A stretch of 64,000 nucleotides of DNA from Daphnia carinata (lineage: Eukaryota > Arthropoda > Branchiopoda > Diplostraca > Daphniidae): positions 7,716,303-7,780,302 of the forward strand of contig NC_081332.1 in assembly GCF_022539665.2 (NCBI RefSeq), given 5' to 3'. The translations under genes were made by a program, and so were the position numbers. The notes under the pieces are model-generated. The model saw only the letters and a program-made list of their open reading frames with translations. It ran no database searches and was not told where the DNA came from. This document shows positions 11,122 through 20,601 of this stretch, piece by piece (position 1 is the first letter of the stretch; each line of letters starts with the position of its first letter).

Positions 11122-14100
11122 TTAATTTCTCGTTTCCCTTTCTTCATTTTCTATTTCTATCCTAGGGCTTCGTTTATTTTCTACTTCCTCGTTATCGCTT
11201 TCGTCTCCTTCTACTTCTTTAGCCCTGTTTTCCTCGTCTTCCTTACTTTTCCATTTCTTGAGGCGATATACATGCACAACCATGGTATGATTTTCTGTTG
11301 ATTTCCTTATCAAGTAATTCAAATCAGACAACTTATCTACGATAGTAAAAGGACCATCCCAACGCATATAAAATTTTCCCGTTTGTGGCTTCATTTCTTT
11401 TGATAGCACTAAGTCTCCTGGCTCAAACGAGCATTCTTTCAATGAACGATCGTAATTTGCTTTTTGTCGTGATTGTGCAGTGATTAACTTACTTTTTGCT
11501 AGTTCTAATGCTTCATGCCACTGTTGCGTATAAATATTATTCTGATCTTCCAAAAGCCTATTTCGCATTGGGGATCTCAAATCTGATAGCTCTAAGGCAT
11601 CTCTGCCTTTTAGGAGGTAAAAGGGGGTTTCACCGGTGCTGGAGTGGGGCGTCCGGTTATAGGCCGCAACTACATAGTCGAGATGCTCGTCCCACAGAGA
11701 TGGGTTGTGAGCGACATGTGCGGTTAGCATATCCCCTAATGTCCTACTAAATCTTTCAACCACACCATCTGTTTGCGGGTGATAAGCTGTGGTTCTTAAT
11801 TGTTTCACTCCTAACTGCCTACATAATTCTGACATTGCTTGCCACTGGAAATTGGAACCCCTATCCGTTAGGATTTGTGAAGGTAATCCTTCGCTGTTAA
11901 CCACATGCCGAATAAATTTCCGAATGATTGTCTGGGCGGAAATTTCCTTAAGTGCTAGAGCTATTATATATCTCGTTGTATACTCCATGATTACTAAGAT
12001 ATATCTATTTCATTTCTCGCTTTCCGGGACTGGGCCTACGATATCCATGGCCAATCGTTGCCAGACATAGTCTGCGACAGGGATTGGTTGGAGGGCGGCT
12101 TTACATGATCCAGAAACCTTTCTTTTTGCACAGGTTAAGCAGTAGCAAGTACATGTGTTTTTATATCATTAGCCATCTTTGGCCAAAAGTATTTATTACT
12201 AATGTTAGCGGTTGTTTTTGTTATTCCTAGGTGACCAGCTAATTTGTGGTCGTGATATTGCTCCATGATCTCTTTTCGTAGCGTCGCCGGTACTACGATT
12301 TTCCCCCTAGCTGTGGTTAAAAGTCCGCTAGGTAGATATCGAAATTCGTCGTCTGCATCTTTGTTTGTCCTCTCTAAATTTTTTGCTATCTCTTTGCAAA
12401 AGGTATCTTCTTGCTGAGCAATTAGCCAGTCGTCAGCCACGACTTGCTGCGATACTATAATATTAACCGGTATTCTGCAAATGCGTCAGCATTTTGATGC
12501 AATTTACCAGGCCTATACTGTATTTCCATCTCGAATTGTTGCAAGAATAAAAACCATCTGGCCAATCTTCCTGTTGGCTCCCTGACTTTTTGGATGTACT
12601 GAAGAGGCCTATGGTCGGTCACTATTACAAAATTAGTGCCGTATAGGTAATGGAAAAATGCTTTTACCGAGTGAATAATCGCATACGCTTCCTTCTCTGT
12701 GGTACACCATTTTAGTTGAACAACAGTTAGATGTTTAGAGATGTATGCAATAGGGTGTTCTAAAGACTTATTCCAATCGTCTGTCGACCCCTCGACTACT
12801 CTTGAATCATTTATTGACTCCTCACTGGGCCTTGGGTTGGCATTTGGATGGGGCATCTGAGAGAGGATTCCGCCTACTCCGTACCCGCACGCATCCGTAT
12901 GTAGGATAAAAGGGCGCGCGAAATCTGGATATGCGAGGGTAGGGGCGGAACATAAACATTCTTTGATGCCTTCGAAAGCGCTTGTTTCCTTCTGCCCCCA
13001 TTGCCATGGTACTGTGCTCCTCGTGAGCCGTGTCAGTACTTTATTGGCGAAATGATCTATGAAACGTCTGTAATAATTGGCGAGTCCTAGGAATGCTCTG
13101 ACTTGATCCGGGTTTTTTGGTGCCGGATACTTTTTTACCGCTTTTATCTTGTTTGGATCTACCATGACCCCTTTCTGTGACACTATGTGCCCAAGATATT
13201 CTACCGCATTAGCTGCAAATTTGCACTTTGGAATTTTGACTTTAAGTCCATTTGCTTGTAAAAGGCGAAACGTCGAGGTCAGATGTTGTACGTGTTCGGC
13301 CATGCTGGTGCTGTATACAATGATGTCATCAATATATACCATTACGCACTTCCCAATTAACGTTCGGAGAACAATTTCCATTGTCCTTTGGAACGTGCTC
13401 GGTGCGTTGCACAGACCAAACGGCATCCTTATATATTCGAAGTGCCCCATTTCTGCTGTAAATGCGGTTTTATATCTTATTCTTCAGCTATCTCAATTTG
13501 CCAGTATCCACTGAACAAATCGAGTGTCGAGAAAAATTTCGCTCCGTGTAGCAGGTTCAATGTATCGTCTATTCGTGGTAGAGGATACCGATCCTTGACA
13601 GTTACTGCATTTAAGTCCCTGTAATCTACGCAAAATCTTAATTCTCCTGATTTCTTCTTTACCATCACTATGGATGCCCTAAAAGCGCTATGGCTTTCTC
13701 GGATGATGTTGTATTTCAACATTTCTTCAATTTGCTGCTTGGCTATAGGTTTAATAGCTGCTGGCATGCTATAGGTTCCTCTCATTTTTGGGTTTCCTGT
13801 GGTTACTATCCTGTGTTTGAGTACATTGGTACGTCCTAGTTCTATCAACTGGGATGCGAAAACTGATTTGTGATTATGTAATACTTGCTCCATTTCTAGT
13901 CTGTCTTTCCCTTTCAGGTGTGACAGTTCAAAGGTCAGTGTTGAGATTTCTTTAATGCTATACATCGGAATGTTAATTTTCTTAAGGCTAATTACGGATT
14001 CTACTCCGCTTACTGATACTGTTAGTGTTTTATTAGCTATATCTAATTTTGTTTTGTACTTCTTGAAGAAATCTAGTCCTAAAATACATCCTTCTTGTGT

Positions 14101-14457
14101 CTCAGCCAACACAAAGAAGTCATGTTCTACGCTACAAGTTGGTGCTAGTTTTAGTTTTAGCCTAAAACATCCTAGTGGGTGCATTTTATTTCCTGACGCC
14201 GATTGAAATGACTGGTTATTTTTTGTTTCTAGTTCTGTTATAATCGCATTATTGGGTATTACGGCAAATCTTTCTGACAAAATTATACTAGCTTCCGCTC
14301 CTGTATCTATTAGGGCTTGTGCCTTTTGACTACTAAACTCTACTGGTATCCTAATTAGTCTATGCGTTCGCTTTGCCTTTCCTATTCCCTTTTCTGTTGG
14401 AAACGCTTCGGATTTTTGGTCCGACAGTCCTTTGCGAAATGTCCTGTATTGAGGCAT
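11122..14457 (-). pseudogene. pol: Gypsy Pol (PR-RT-RNase H-IN), copy B
   Basis: Overlaps the end of gag by 76 nt in another frame, as expected for frameshift-expressed Pol. Protease ALIDTGAEASII (about 14320) and RT start are in the first segment (14457-13477). A small indel near 13475 moves to the second (13450-12455) with RT catalytic YIDD (about 13330), RNase H HTDACGYGVGG and SDHRPL-type motif VTDHRPLQYI. Further frame breaks near 12470, 12140 and 12000 lead to integrase: zinc region HLGITKTTANISNKYFW, then second catalytic Asp in LTDRGSNFQ and Glu in VVERFSRTLG, and the GPF motif DGPFTIVDKL. A few more C-terminal residues would run toward 10880. All catalytic motifs are still readable, but the gene is not expressible as one frame. 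Confidence 0.85.
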
Positions 14458-15566
14458 CTATGGCAAGTTATTTGGTTCGCTCTACTATTGCTTCCTCCTC
14501 CTTGATTTCTTGATGAAAATACTATGGGGTGTGGGCTCTTAGATCTTGCTCGTTCACCGTAACGTTGCGTTCTGATTGCACTACTATCTCGATTCTGGTC
14601 TCTTCTACCCTGGTACCTGTCTTTACCTGAGGATCTTTCTCTTGACCCTGAGCGGTCTCTGTCATAAGACCGAAATCTATCATACGAGCGTTCCCGGCGG
14701 TCGCTATCGTATGAACGATCCCTTGACCGTTGTCTATCTTCCCACCTTACGTTATTGTATCTAGACGAGGTCCTACCTTGTCGATAGGTGTCGATATTGT
14801 TCAGTGATTGTTCGTTCCCTGTTTTCGGTGCTGTACCTGACAGATTTAATTTCGTTAGATTGTTTTTTAACTCTTCTAATTCCAGTTTTGTTTGGGTAAA
14901 TTCAGCTTCTATATCCCTAGTCGGTTTTTGTGCTTCTAATTTAAATATTGGTTTTAGTTCTAGTGCCTGTGTGTTGTAGGCGATTTCTTCTGCCTCTAAC
15001 GCTGCTTGTTTGAAATTTTGACAGTTTGGGGTGCTAGGGTATTTATTGTGGAATAAAATTGTCTTGATGGTTGGTAGCAGTCCATCCAGTAACATTTTGA
15101 TCAATGTATCATCCTTTAGAGCTGTTAGTTCGGCGCTTTCGGCTTGTTCCTCATCGCCTTCCTTGTAGATCGCGCTGTATGCCTGTGTTATCTTATCGAT
15201 AAAGTGTCTAACAGGTTGGTTAGGTGATTGTTTTACTGATAGTAGTTTCGACTTCTGTTTTGCTTTATCTGCGGGGTGTTTGAAATGTTCCTTTAATGCA
15301 TTCCGCCAGTCGGTATAAGATTCTCTCGGTGCTACTCGTAGCCTATCGATATGCCACTGTAATGCTGTTCCCTTTAACTTTGTGGCTAAAATCTTTTTGG
15401 TGGATTCCCTAGGCCATTCGTGAATCGTTGCTATCGCCTCCGCATCTCTTAACCATACCCCTATCGGTTGATCGTTCACGTTGCCGCTATAAATAGGAAC
15501 GTTCTGTGTTTCGTCTCTACGCGTAATAGCTACTGCTAATGCTCGTATATCATCGTTGGCTGCCAT
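14382..15566 (-). CDS. gag: Gypsy Gag capsid-nucleocapsid, copy B (N-terminus lost)
   Basis: An open 394-residue frame. It holds a retrotransposon capsid region (WHIDRLRVAPRESYTDWRN to LLDGLLPTIKTIL), then an Arg-Asp/Arg-Ser-rich stretch (RSYDSDRRERSYDRFRSYD) like an SR/RD domain, and one zinc knuckle CHRCLNTGHFAKDC near the C-terminus. In copy A the same residues are preceded in frame by a long coiled coil, so ATG 15566 is probably internal and this is the intact C-terminal two thirds of Gag. Pol starts in another frame inside the knuckle region. It would form the particle shell and bind RNA. Confidence 0.8.
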   Translation of the reverse strand: MAANDDIRALAVAITRRDETQNVPIYSGNVNDQPIGVWLRDAEAIATIHEWPRESTKKILATKLKGTALQWHIDRLRVAPRESYTDWRNALKEHFKHPADKAKQKSKLLSVKQSPNQPVRHFIDKITQAYSAIYKEGDEEQAESAELTALKDDTLIKMLLDGLLPTIKTILFHNKYPSTPNCQNFKQAALEAEEIAYNTQALELKPIFKLEAQKPTRDIEAEFTQTKLELEELKNNLTKLNLSGTAPKTGNEQSLNNIDTYRQGRTSSRYNNVRWEDRQRSRDRSYDSDRRERSYDRFRSYDRDRSGSRERSSGKDRYQGRRDQNRDSSAIRTQRYGERARSKSPHPIVFSSRNQGGGSNSRANQITCHRCLNTGHFAKDCRTKNPKRFQQKRE

Positions 15567-16388
15567 TCTAGGTGCTTCGTTAGTTGTGTCGATTGCGTTA
15601 GCTGGTTGTGCTAGTTGTTCTAACAGTGTCTGGTGTTTCTATTTAGTTGTTCTATGTTTCCTCTAAGATAATTGTTTTCGGTATCTTGTTTAGCTGCTCG
15701 CTCCGCTGCTTGGCTCGCTAACTGGAGCGCTTGTCCTAGTTCCGTTAATTCGTTTTCTAATGACACAATTTTTCTATTCTGTATGGCTAGGGTGTGTTGT
15801 GCTATCTCTAACTGGTTTGTGCTTGCGGCACCCACGATTGTTTGTTGTAGCCTTCTTAATTTGTCCTCTAACGAATGATTTGCTGTTTGTAGCGTTGATA
15901 TTTCTATTATTTGCTTAGTTTGGTTGTCCTGTAAGGTTGTTTCGTTAATCTGGCAAATGTTCAAATTGTGCTTAAGTTGATTGTTTTCCGTTTGTAGGTT
16001 AACAAATTTGCTTGTCTGGTCTGCTTGTTCCTGTCTTAGAAGTTCCAACTCTGCCTGTTTAGTTTTTATAGTATCGTTTAGATGCGAAATTTCCAGATTT
16101 CTATCCGTTATGTTTACTATTAATTTTTTATGTTCTAACTGTAAAGCGTGAATTTCCTTTTCCTGATCTATGCTTTTTGTTTCAAGAGCTTAGTAACTTA
16201 ATTGTAGTTTGTCGAATTCTATTTGAATGTTACTATATTTATTCAACAAAGTCGTTCCTTCTCCAAGGAGTTGGTTCTCTCTTTATTTTAACTTCTCTAA
16301 TTCCTGTTGAAGTTTTTTCTTGTCTTTAATTAGCTTAGTTTTAACGGATGTGTGTTCGGTTTCAGCTTTTTTTATGGTCGATTCTGGG
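15567..16388 (-). pseudogene. gag: Gag coiled-coil N-terminal part, copy B (truncated, frameshifted)
   Basis: Homologous to copy A 28960-29790. A 142-codon open stretch (16048-15620) is Gln/Glu/Leu/Asn-rich with heptad spacing (LENELTELGQALQLASQ), typical of a coiled coil. It is broken from the capsid frame near 15620, has other stops toward 16300, and ends at 16388 where sequence switches to an LTR fragment. The start codon and N-terminal domain seen in copy A are absent. Confidence 0.75.
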
Positions 16389-16508
16389 GGACGTGTTGTA
16401 GAGAAGCTGACCGATACCGGATTGTGGTGAAAATCGTTCAAGGCTTGGTATGTATTAATTAGCGAGTCTTGCTAATTTTTAGCTTCTTCAGGATGTGTCC
16501 TCATCACA
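16389..16508 (-). repeat. Truncated 3' LTR of Gypsy copy A
   Basis: The 120 bp up to CCTCATCACA (16508) align with the right end of the copy B LTR; the polypurine tract AAAAGGGGGAGGAA lies next to it at 16509-16522 on the element strand. The left two thirds of the LTR, with its TATA-like box, are missing. Confidence 0.75.
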
Positions 16509-16787
16509 TTCCTCCCCCTTTTAAGGAAGTTTCTTCTGGGGTTACAAAGTCAGAGGGTATGTTTTATTTATATGGGAAAAGATTATAATGAGCTAGATAG
16601 GTCTAACATATTTTTATATTTTTCTTATGCCCCATTAACCTTCACCGAAGAGTTTGAACTTGCTTATAATATATTTCTCGTTAGTATGAGGGTTGGATAA
16701 TGGATAGGTAAGTAAGGGTTTTTAGTTGCTTCTTGTTCCAGTGCTTTTCATTTTTTTCTTAACTTTCGTCGAGTTCATTCGTGCGAG

Positions 16788-17313
16788 ATGGTGTTCGATT
16801 TCATGTTCGTGGTGTCTAACCGTGCCGCTATCGATACTGCATTATGGTTTTTTGATGCCGTGGCGTATCACCGTCCTGAACTTCACTTCCGAATATTTCA
16901 TTCATCTGATCGTGAACTTTTCTTTAATTTGTTCCGCCCATCCTTGATTGTTGAAAATGGTCTTCATTTCGATTTTGGATTCCAGCGTGTCTGTCCATCC
17001 GACCGATATTATTCGTGAGTCGTATGGAATTTTCTTCTTTGTCTTCCTTTTAATCTTCTTCTTCTTCCACAGTCTTTTCCCGGGGTATGCTCGCTACCGC
17101 GACATTTACCCGATTCGATTTGCGCGACTCCTCTGGTGGTTAGAGTCGGGTGAAGATATTTTCCATCGTAACTGCCGTTCGTCTCTTTTCTTGGCTGAAC
17201 AATTTCAAGAGGACGTTGCTGGTCAATTAGCAATGCGGAACATTCAACGTATTCTTCGACAGCTTTTGTTGGACACCGACCCTTCGCTGACAAGTTACTT
17301 GTATTTCCGATAG
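16788..17313 (+). CDS. Spliced opposite-strand gene of Gypsy element, unknown protein (copy A)
   Basis: Exon 1 is 16788-17014 and exon 2 is 17073-17313, with a 58-bp intron (GTGAGT donor; CTTCTTCTTCCACAG acceptor). It encodes 155 residues, exactly the copy B length. Exon 1 includes TALWFFDAVAYHRPELHF; exon 2 includes FPGYARYRDIYPIRFARLLW. Compared with copy B, over the stretch from GYARYRD to WLESG I count five synonymous codon changes and one replacement. The flanking sense genes of the same copy carry stops and frameshifts, so continued openness of both exons is notable. No domain recognised. The start context GAGATGG is a good animal initiation context and is shared with copy B (AAGATGG). 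Confidence 0.7.
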
Positions 17314-17377
17314 AATACACTTCTTCTAAGGTTGGTTATCCATTGAAATATTTTTCGTTTCCTATTCCCTTTCCCCC

Positions 17378-17392
17378 TTTTTTTTTTTTTTT
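17378..17392 (+). repeat. Poly-T run (15 nt), copy A
   Basis: Positional match of the 28-nt run in copy B, between env and the opposite-strand gene; poly-A on the env strand. Confidence 0.75.
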
Positions 17393-17508
17393 AGGTTTGA
17401 ACAGGTTTGGATAAAAGGTAGGTGTGTTAGTTACATTGTTTCAATCAACATTTCCATTTTTATAAAGACATGGTCAATAGTTTCAATTCCGGTTGTCATT
17501 ACAAGAGG

Positions 17509-19111
17509 TTACATTTGGGGTGCAATTAGACATCCGTCGTTCCAACAGAGTCCTTTGCCTGGAATTATTTGCGTATCGTTGTGAACATGGGTTATCATTG
17601 GAATTTCTTGTTCTTCATTATGGGGTTTTTTCTCTCTTTTACATAGACTAATTATTGCAGTAAAAGGTATAAAGGCAATACAAATATAACCAATAAGTAT
17701 GGTTATTGCTATTACGACTACGGCTAAAATTCCATATTTAAATATTGACATCCAACTGGTCATATCCCAGAAATTTACCTGGGATCTATTATCTAAAACT
17801 AATCCAGATAGTGAATTTGTGTTTGATTGTTGAATTCTACTGATTAACTCGGTTAAGACATTTAATTGTTCTACGCTATTTGCCTCGTACATCGAATGAT
17901 GTTGGGGCAAATAGTCGTAAGCTTTTAACGGTAATTCTTCAAAAGCTTTGATCAATTTTAGTTTTACAACATGGATAGATGGCTCTTGGATTTTCCATTC
18001 ACCGTTTATCCAAGTATAGGTTTTATCATTTAAATTGACATATTGTCCATTCCAAAACAGTCTTGGAATGGGTGTAGGGACCAACCATCTTTTCCAACGG
18101 TGAAATTGGTATTCGGGTCCGTTTGAAAAAATGGTTGATAGCCGCATTTTGTTTGCACGGCTGTTATCTTGATTGTAACAGTTTCGCATTGCTGCAAAAC
18201 TATACTTTTACCGTTTCCGGTTATTCTACTACATTCATTTAGATTTAACGCGCGGGCTGCGAGCAGTCCGTTCGTTTGTGCTAGAATCATAGCTTGATTC
18301 CGCTGTAATGAAGTGATTTTGCAATATAACTGTCGCACTTCGTTGGCTAATTGCGATTCATGTTTTATTGCTTGGCCCTCGATGTACTGTCTATTTTCGA
18401 TATTCAACAGCGCACGAACGCTGTCCACTATCTGGGCCTTTGTCTCATTACTTTGGGTGTTTCGAACTTCGCTGGAGTCGTTTAGCTCGATTAGTCTTTC
18501 TCGTCTTTTCCTGTTTCTTTCTTCTCTTCGCCTCTTAATTGCATTTGCATCCTCTATTACGTCTAGAGGTAGAAATGCAGGTGCTAGTTTTCTTTGAAAA
18601 ACCCATTCTTGTATCTTTTGTGAAGAGTCACAGGGTACTGCTCGCACCGTTTTATCTTCGTACAATGGAACTAAGCAAAACGGATTATCCTTTAACGCGA
18701 GAAGCCTGTCCACTACATTGTAATTCCACGATGTTCTATTGCTAAGTTCGCTATTGCATGGTTGCGTCGTCATAGGCGTTACACAGTTGGATGTTGACAG
18801 AACTCTTAATTTCCCGTTCACATAACCGAAATCCTGCTTAGGGTAACCATTGGTCGAACTACTTTGATTACAAAATTGTATGGAGAGTGACTGCTGCCTC
18901 GTAATTGTTAAACAATAATCCAAATTAGTTGTTGGCTGTATTTTGCCGTATAGAGTTGGTGGGTTAAATGGTATGAAGTCACTTATTCTTTCAACTTTTC
19001 GTGTTTTATTTCTATCCCATAGAGCTACGTGTGGTCTTCTTTGTTCCTGCATTTCATCATCTAATGTATCGTCTATCGTTTCTAATAGTTCTACTAACCA
19101 AATCTGATGTA
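17509..19111 (-). pseudogene. env: Envelope-like glycoprotein C-terminal half, copy A
   Basis: The continuation of env beyond the MULE. It contains the end of the first and the whole second beta-trefoil-like repeat (LDYCLTI, KDNPFCLVP, IQEWVF), a helical stretch with LAARALNL, CGYQPFF, and NGQYVNLND. A one-base deletion near 18056, relative to copy B, shifts the frame, so the last 226 codons (18189-17509 frame) with the membrane span and CLIAPQ tail are read separately. EQLNVLTELISRIQQ near 17850 looks like a heptad helix before the membrane span. Insertion plus frameshift make it a pseudogene. Confidence 0.75.
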
Positions 19112-19122
19112 TATCCCCCCAT
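19112..19122. repeat. Target-site duplication of MULE, left copy
   Basis: TATCCCCCCAT here is repeated exactly at 23000-23010. MULEs usually make 8-11 bp duplications. The exact limits are blurred by the C-rich ends of the element. Confidence 0.75.
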
Positions 19123-19262
19123 GGCATGTGGACGATTGCCCCCTTTAACAAATGCCCCCCCGGCTCTGCTACAGTTGCCCCCCCGACTTTTGCCCCCCAA
19201 TATTGATGCCCCCCTAACTAATGCCCCTTAACTAATGCCCCCTGTCAAATATAACAATTGAC
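19123..19262 (+). repeat. Left terminal inverted repeat of MULE
   Basis: From GACGATTGCCCCCTTTAAC (19131) for roughly 130 bp it matches the reverse complement of 22860-22999 with small differences in the lengths of C runs. The outermost eight bases (GGCATGTG) do not match the other end. Confidence 0.85.
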
Positions 19263-19436
19263 CCCCCTTTATTGTTTTTAACTGTCTTGTACAAAAAGCG
19301 AACGCTACAATAAAATATTATTGGCAACTACCTTGCGTTTGTTTTCATTGTTATTGGCGTCTGCTGCTGGCCTGTTCGATACTGTCATCAAATAATATAT
19401 TGCTGTCTGCTATTGCAAAGTGTAGTGGTGAATGTC

Positions 19437-19454
19437 GTGTGTGTGTGTGTGTGT
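19437..19454 (+). repeat. GT microsatellite
   Basis: About nine GT units inside the MULE, between its left end and the SINE-like sequence. No function seen. Confidence 0.9.
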
Positions 19455-19620
19455 TTCCTATGTTTTGATCTATCGGACTTTGAAGGTAGGTACCAATCAT
19501 CAATTAATTTAATTGACCCATTTTTGCCCGGCTGGCTATATCTTCGTGGTGCATTTTTTCTCATGTTTATCTCGGTGGGCAATTTTGCACAGTTGGCTAT
19601 TCCTTAGCAAGTATGCCATC

Positions 19621-19970
19621 GAAGAATAGCTCAGATGGTAGAGCAACGGGTTTCCTGATCTTCGGTCCCCCCAAAAATTCCGGGTTCAATTCCCGGTTGG
19701 GTACCTCGGTACTCAGGGTATGACGTGGTGACGAGAATCTGGTGCAATCATGGCAACATGGTTGGGCGACCTCCAGGTAATTGTCATTGCTGAAACCGAT
19801 CGATGAAGATAATCGCCATATCCACCTAGTCGCCGGGTGCTATGGAAAGATGTCCGATTCGGTTGGGGGCCCAATAGAGCTAGCCATCCACCATGGATAG
19901 CGGAGTGCTTAGTGCAATACAGCCGGTGTAAAAGCCGGTGGCGCCGCGATGATTCCATCCTGAGGTTAGT
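19621..19970 (+). repeat. tRNA-derived SINE-like sequence
   Basis: The head has a pol III A box (TAGCTCAGATGG, 19627-19638) and a B box (GGTTCAATTCC, 19683-19693) set in a perfect T-arm stem CCGGG...CCCGG (19680-19696). The anticodon arm does not fold well, so it is not a working tRNA. About 270 bp of unrelated, GC-richer body follows, with GCCGGTG repeated near its end. This head-plus-body layout is that of a SINE; the body family is not recognised and the right boundary is approximate. Confidence 0.6.
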
Positions 19971-20285
19971 TGTTTTGTGCTTGTTGCTTCTTTATTTCTC
20001 TGCTTTCTTAAAGACTGGACCCAAGTGCATGGTGTATCAGTGTGAAGAAATTTGTTAAACCAAATATTTAGATAGCGAAATGCATTCAACAGCTATAAAA
20101 TAATTAAATAAATTTTTTTTATTTACATTGCTTTGAAATGAGAGGAAGAACATGGTCATCTAGTTCCATGCCCTCAATTATTAAGCAGTTGTATGACAAA
20201 ATGTTGCTCTTACAGTGCTGGTACTTTAAACTTAGTAAAAAATGGAAAGTAAAAGGTAAGTAAAATAAAAGTAAAATAAACAATC

Positions 20286-20345
20286 CGCGCGTCGGGTCAT
20301 GCGTTTGATCGCGCGTCGGGTAATGCGTTTGATCGCGTTTCGGAT
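20286..20345 (+). repeat. 24-bp tandem repeat, about 2.5 copies
   Basis: CGCGCGTCGGG recurs at 20286 and 20310 and degenerates at 20334; each unit ends GCGTTTGAT. It sits about 260 bp upstream of the transposase start and is GC-rich against an AT-rich background, so a promoter role is conceivable. Confidence 0.75.
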
Positions 20346-20601
20346 ATCTCACAGCTCCCTTGGGGATGTCACAGCAAACAGGCTTGTTTGTAGTTACCTA
20401 CCTTGTGTGTTCCAGCCGATTTTTTGTTTTTTGCATCCTTTCTCCTTCTTTGACTCTTATTGGTTTCCGACTTATGTAATTTTTGTAACCTTTTCGAATA
20501 AACCTATATATAGGAAGTAGGAAGTCACAAATGTCAATTCATTCTTCTCTAGCACATCTTGCGCATCTCTGATTAATATTTCTACTCTTTTAATTTTAAA
20601 A

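Larger units (their letters stand above)
6563..16388 (-). mobile_element. Gypsy/ERV-like element with env, copy B (5' truncated)
   Basis: On the - strand the order is gag (from 16388), pol (from 14457), env (from 10860), an opposite-strand gene (7269-7793), polypurine tract (6920-6931) and 3' LTR (6563-6919). The 5' LTR and the first part of gag are missing: homology with copy A stops near 16388, where a fragment of copy A's 3' LTR begins. pol and env carry several frameshifts. The capsid-nucleocapsid part of gag and the opposite-strand gene remain open. Confidence 0.88.

Noticed and set aside
19621-19700. Functional tRNA gene
   Set aside because: A and B boxes are good, but the anticodon arm and acceptor stem do not fold, and a long body follows. 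A SINE head is the better reading.
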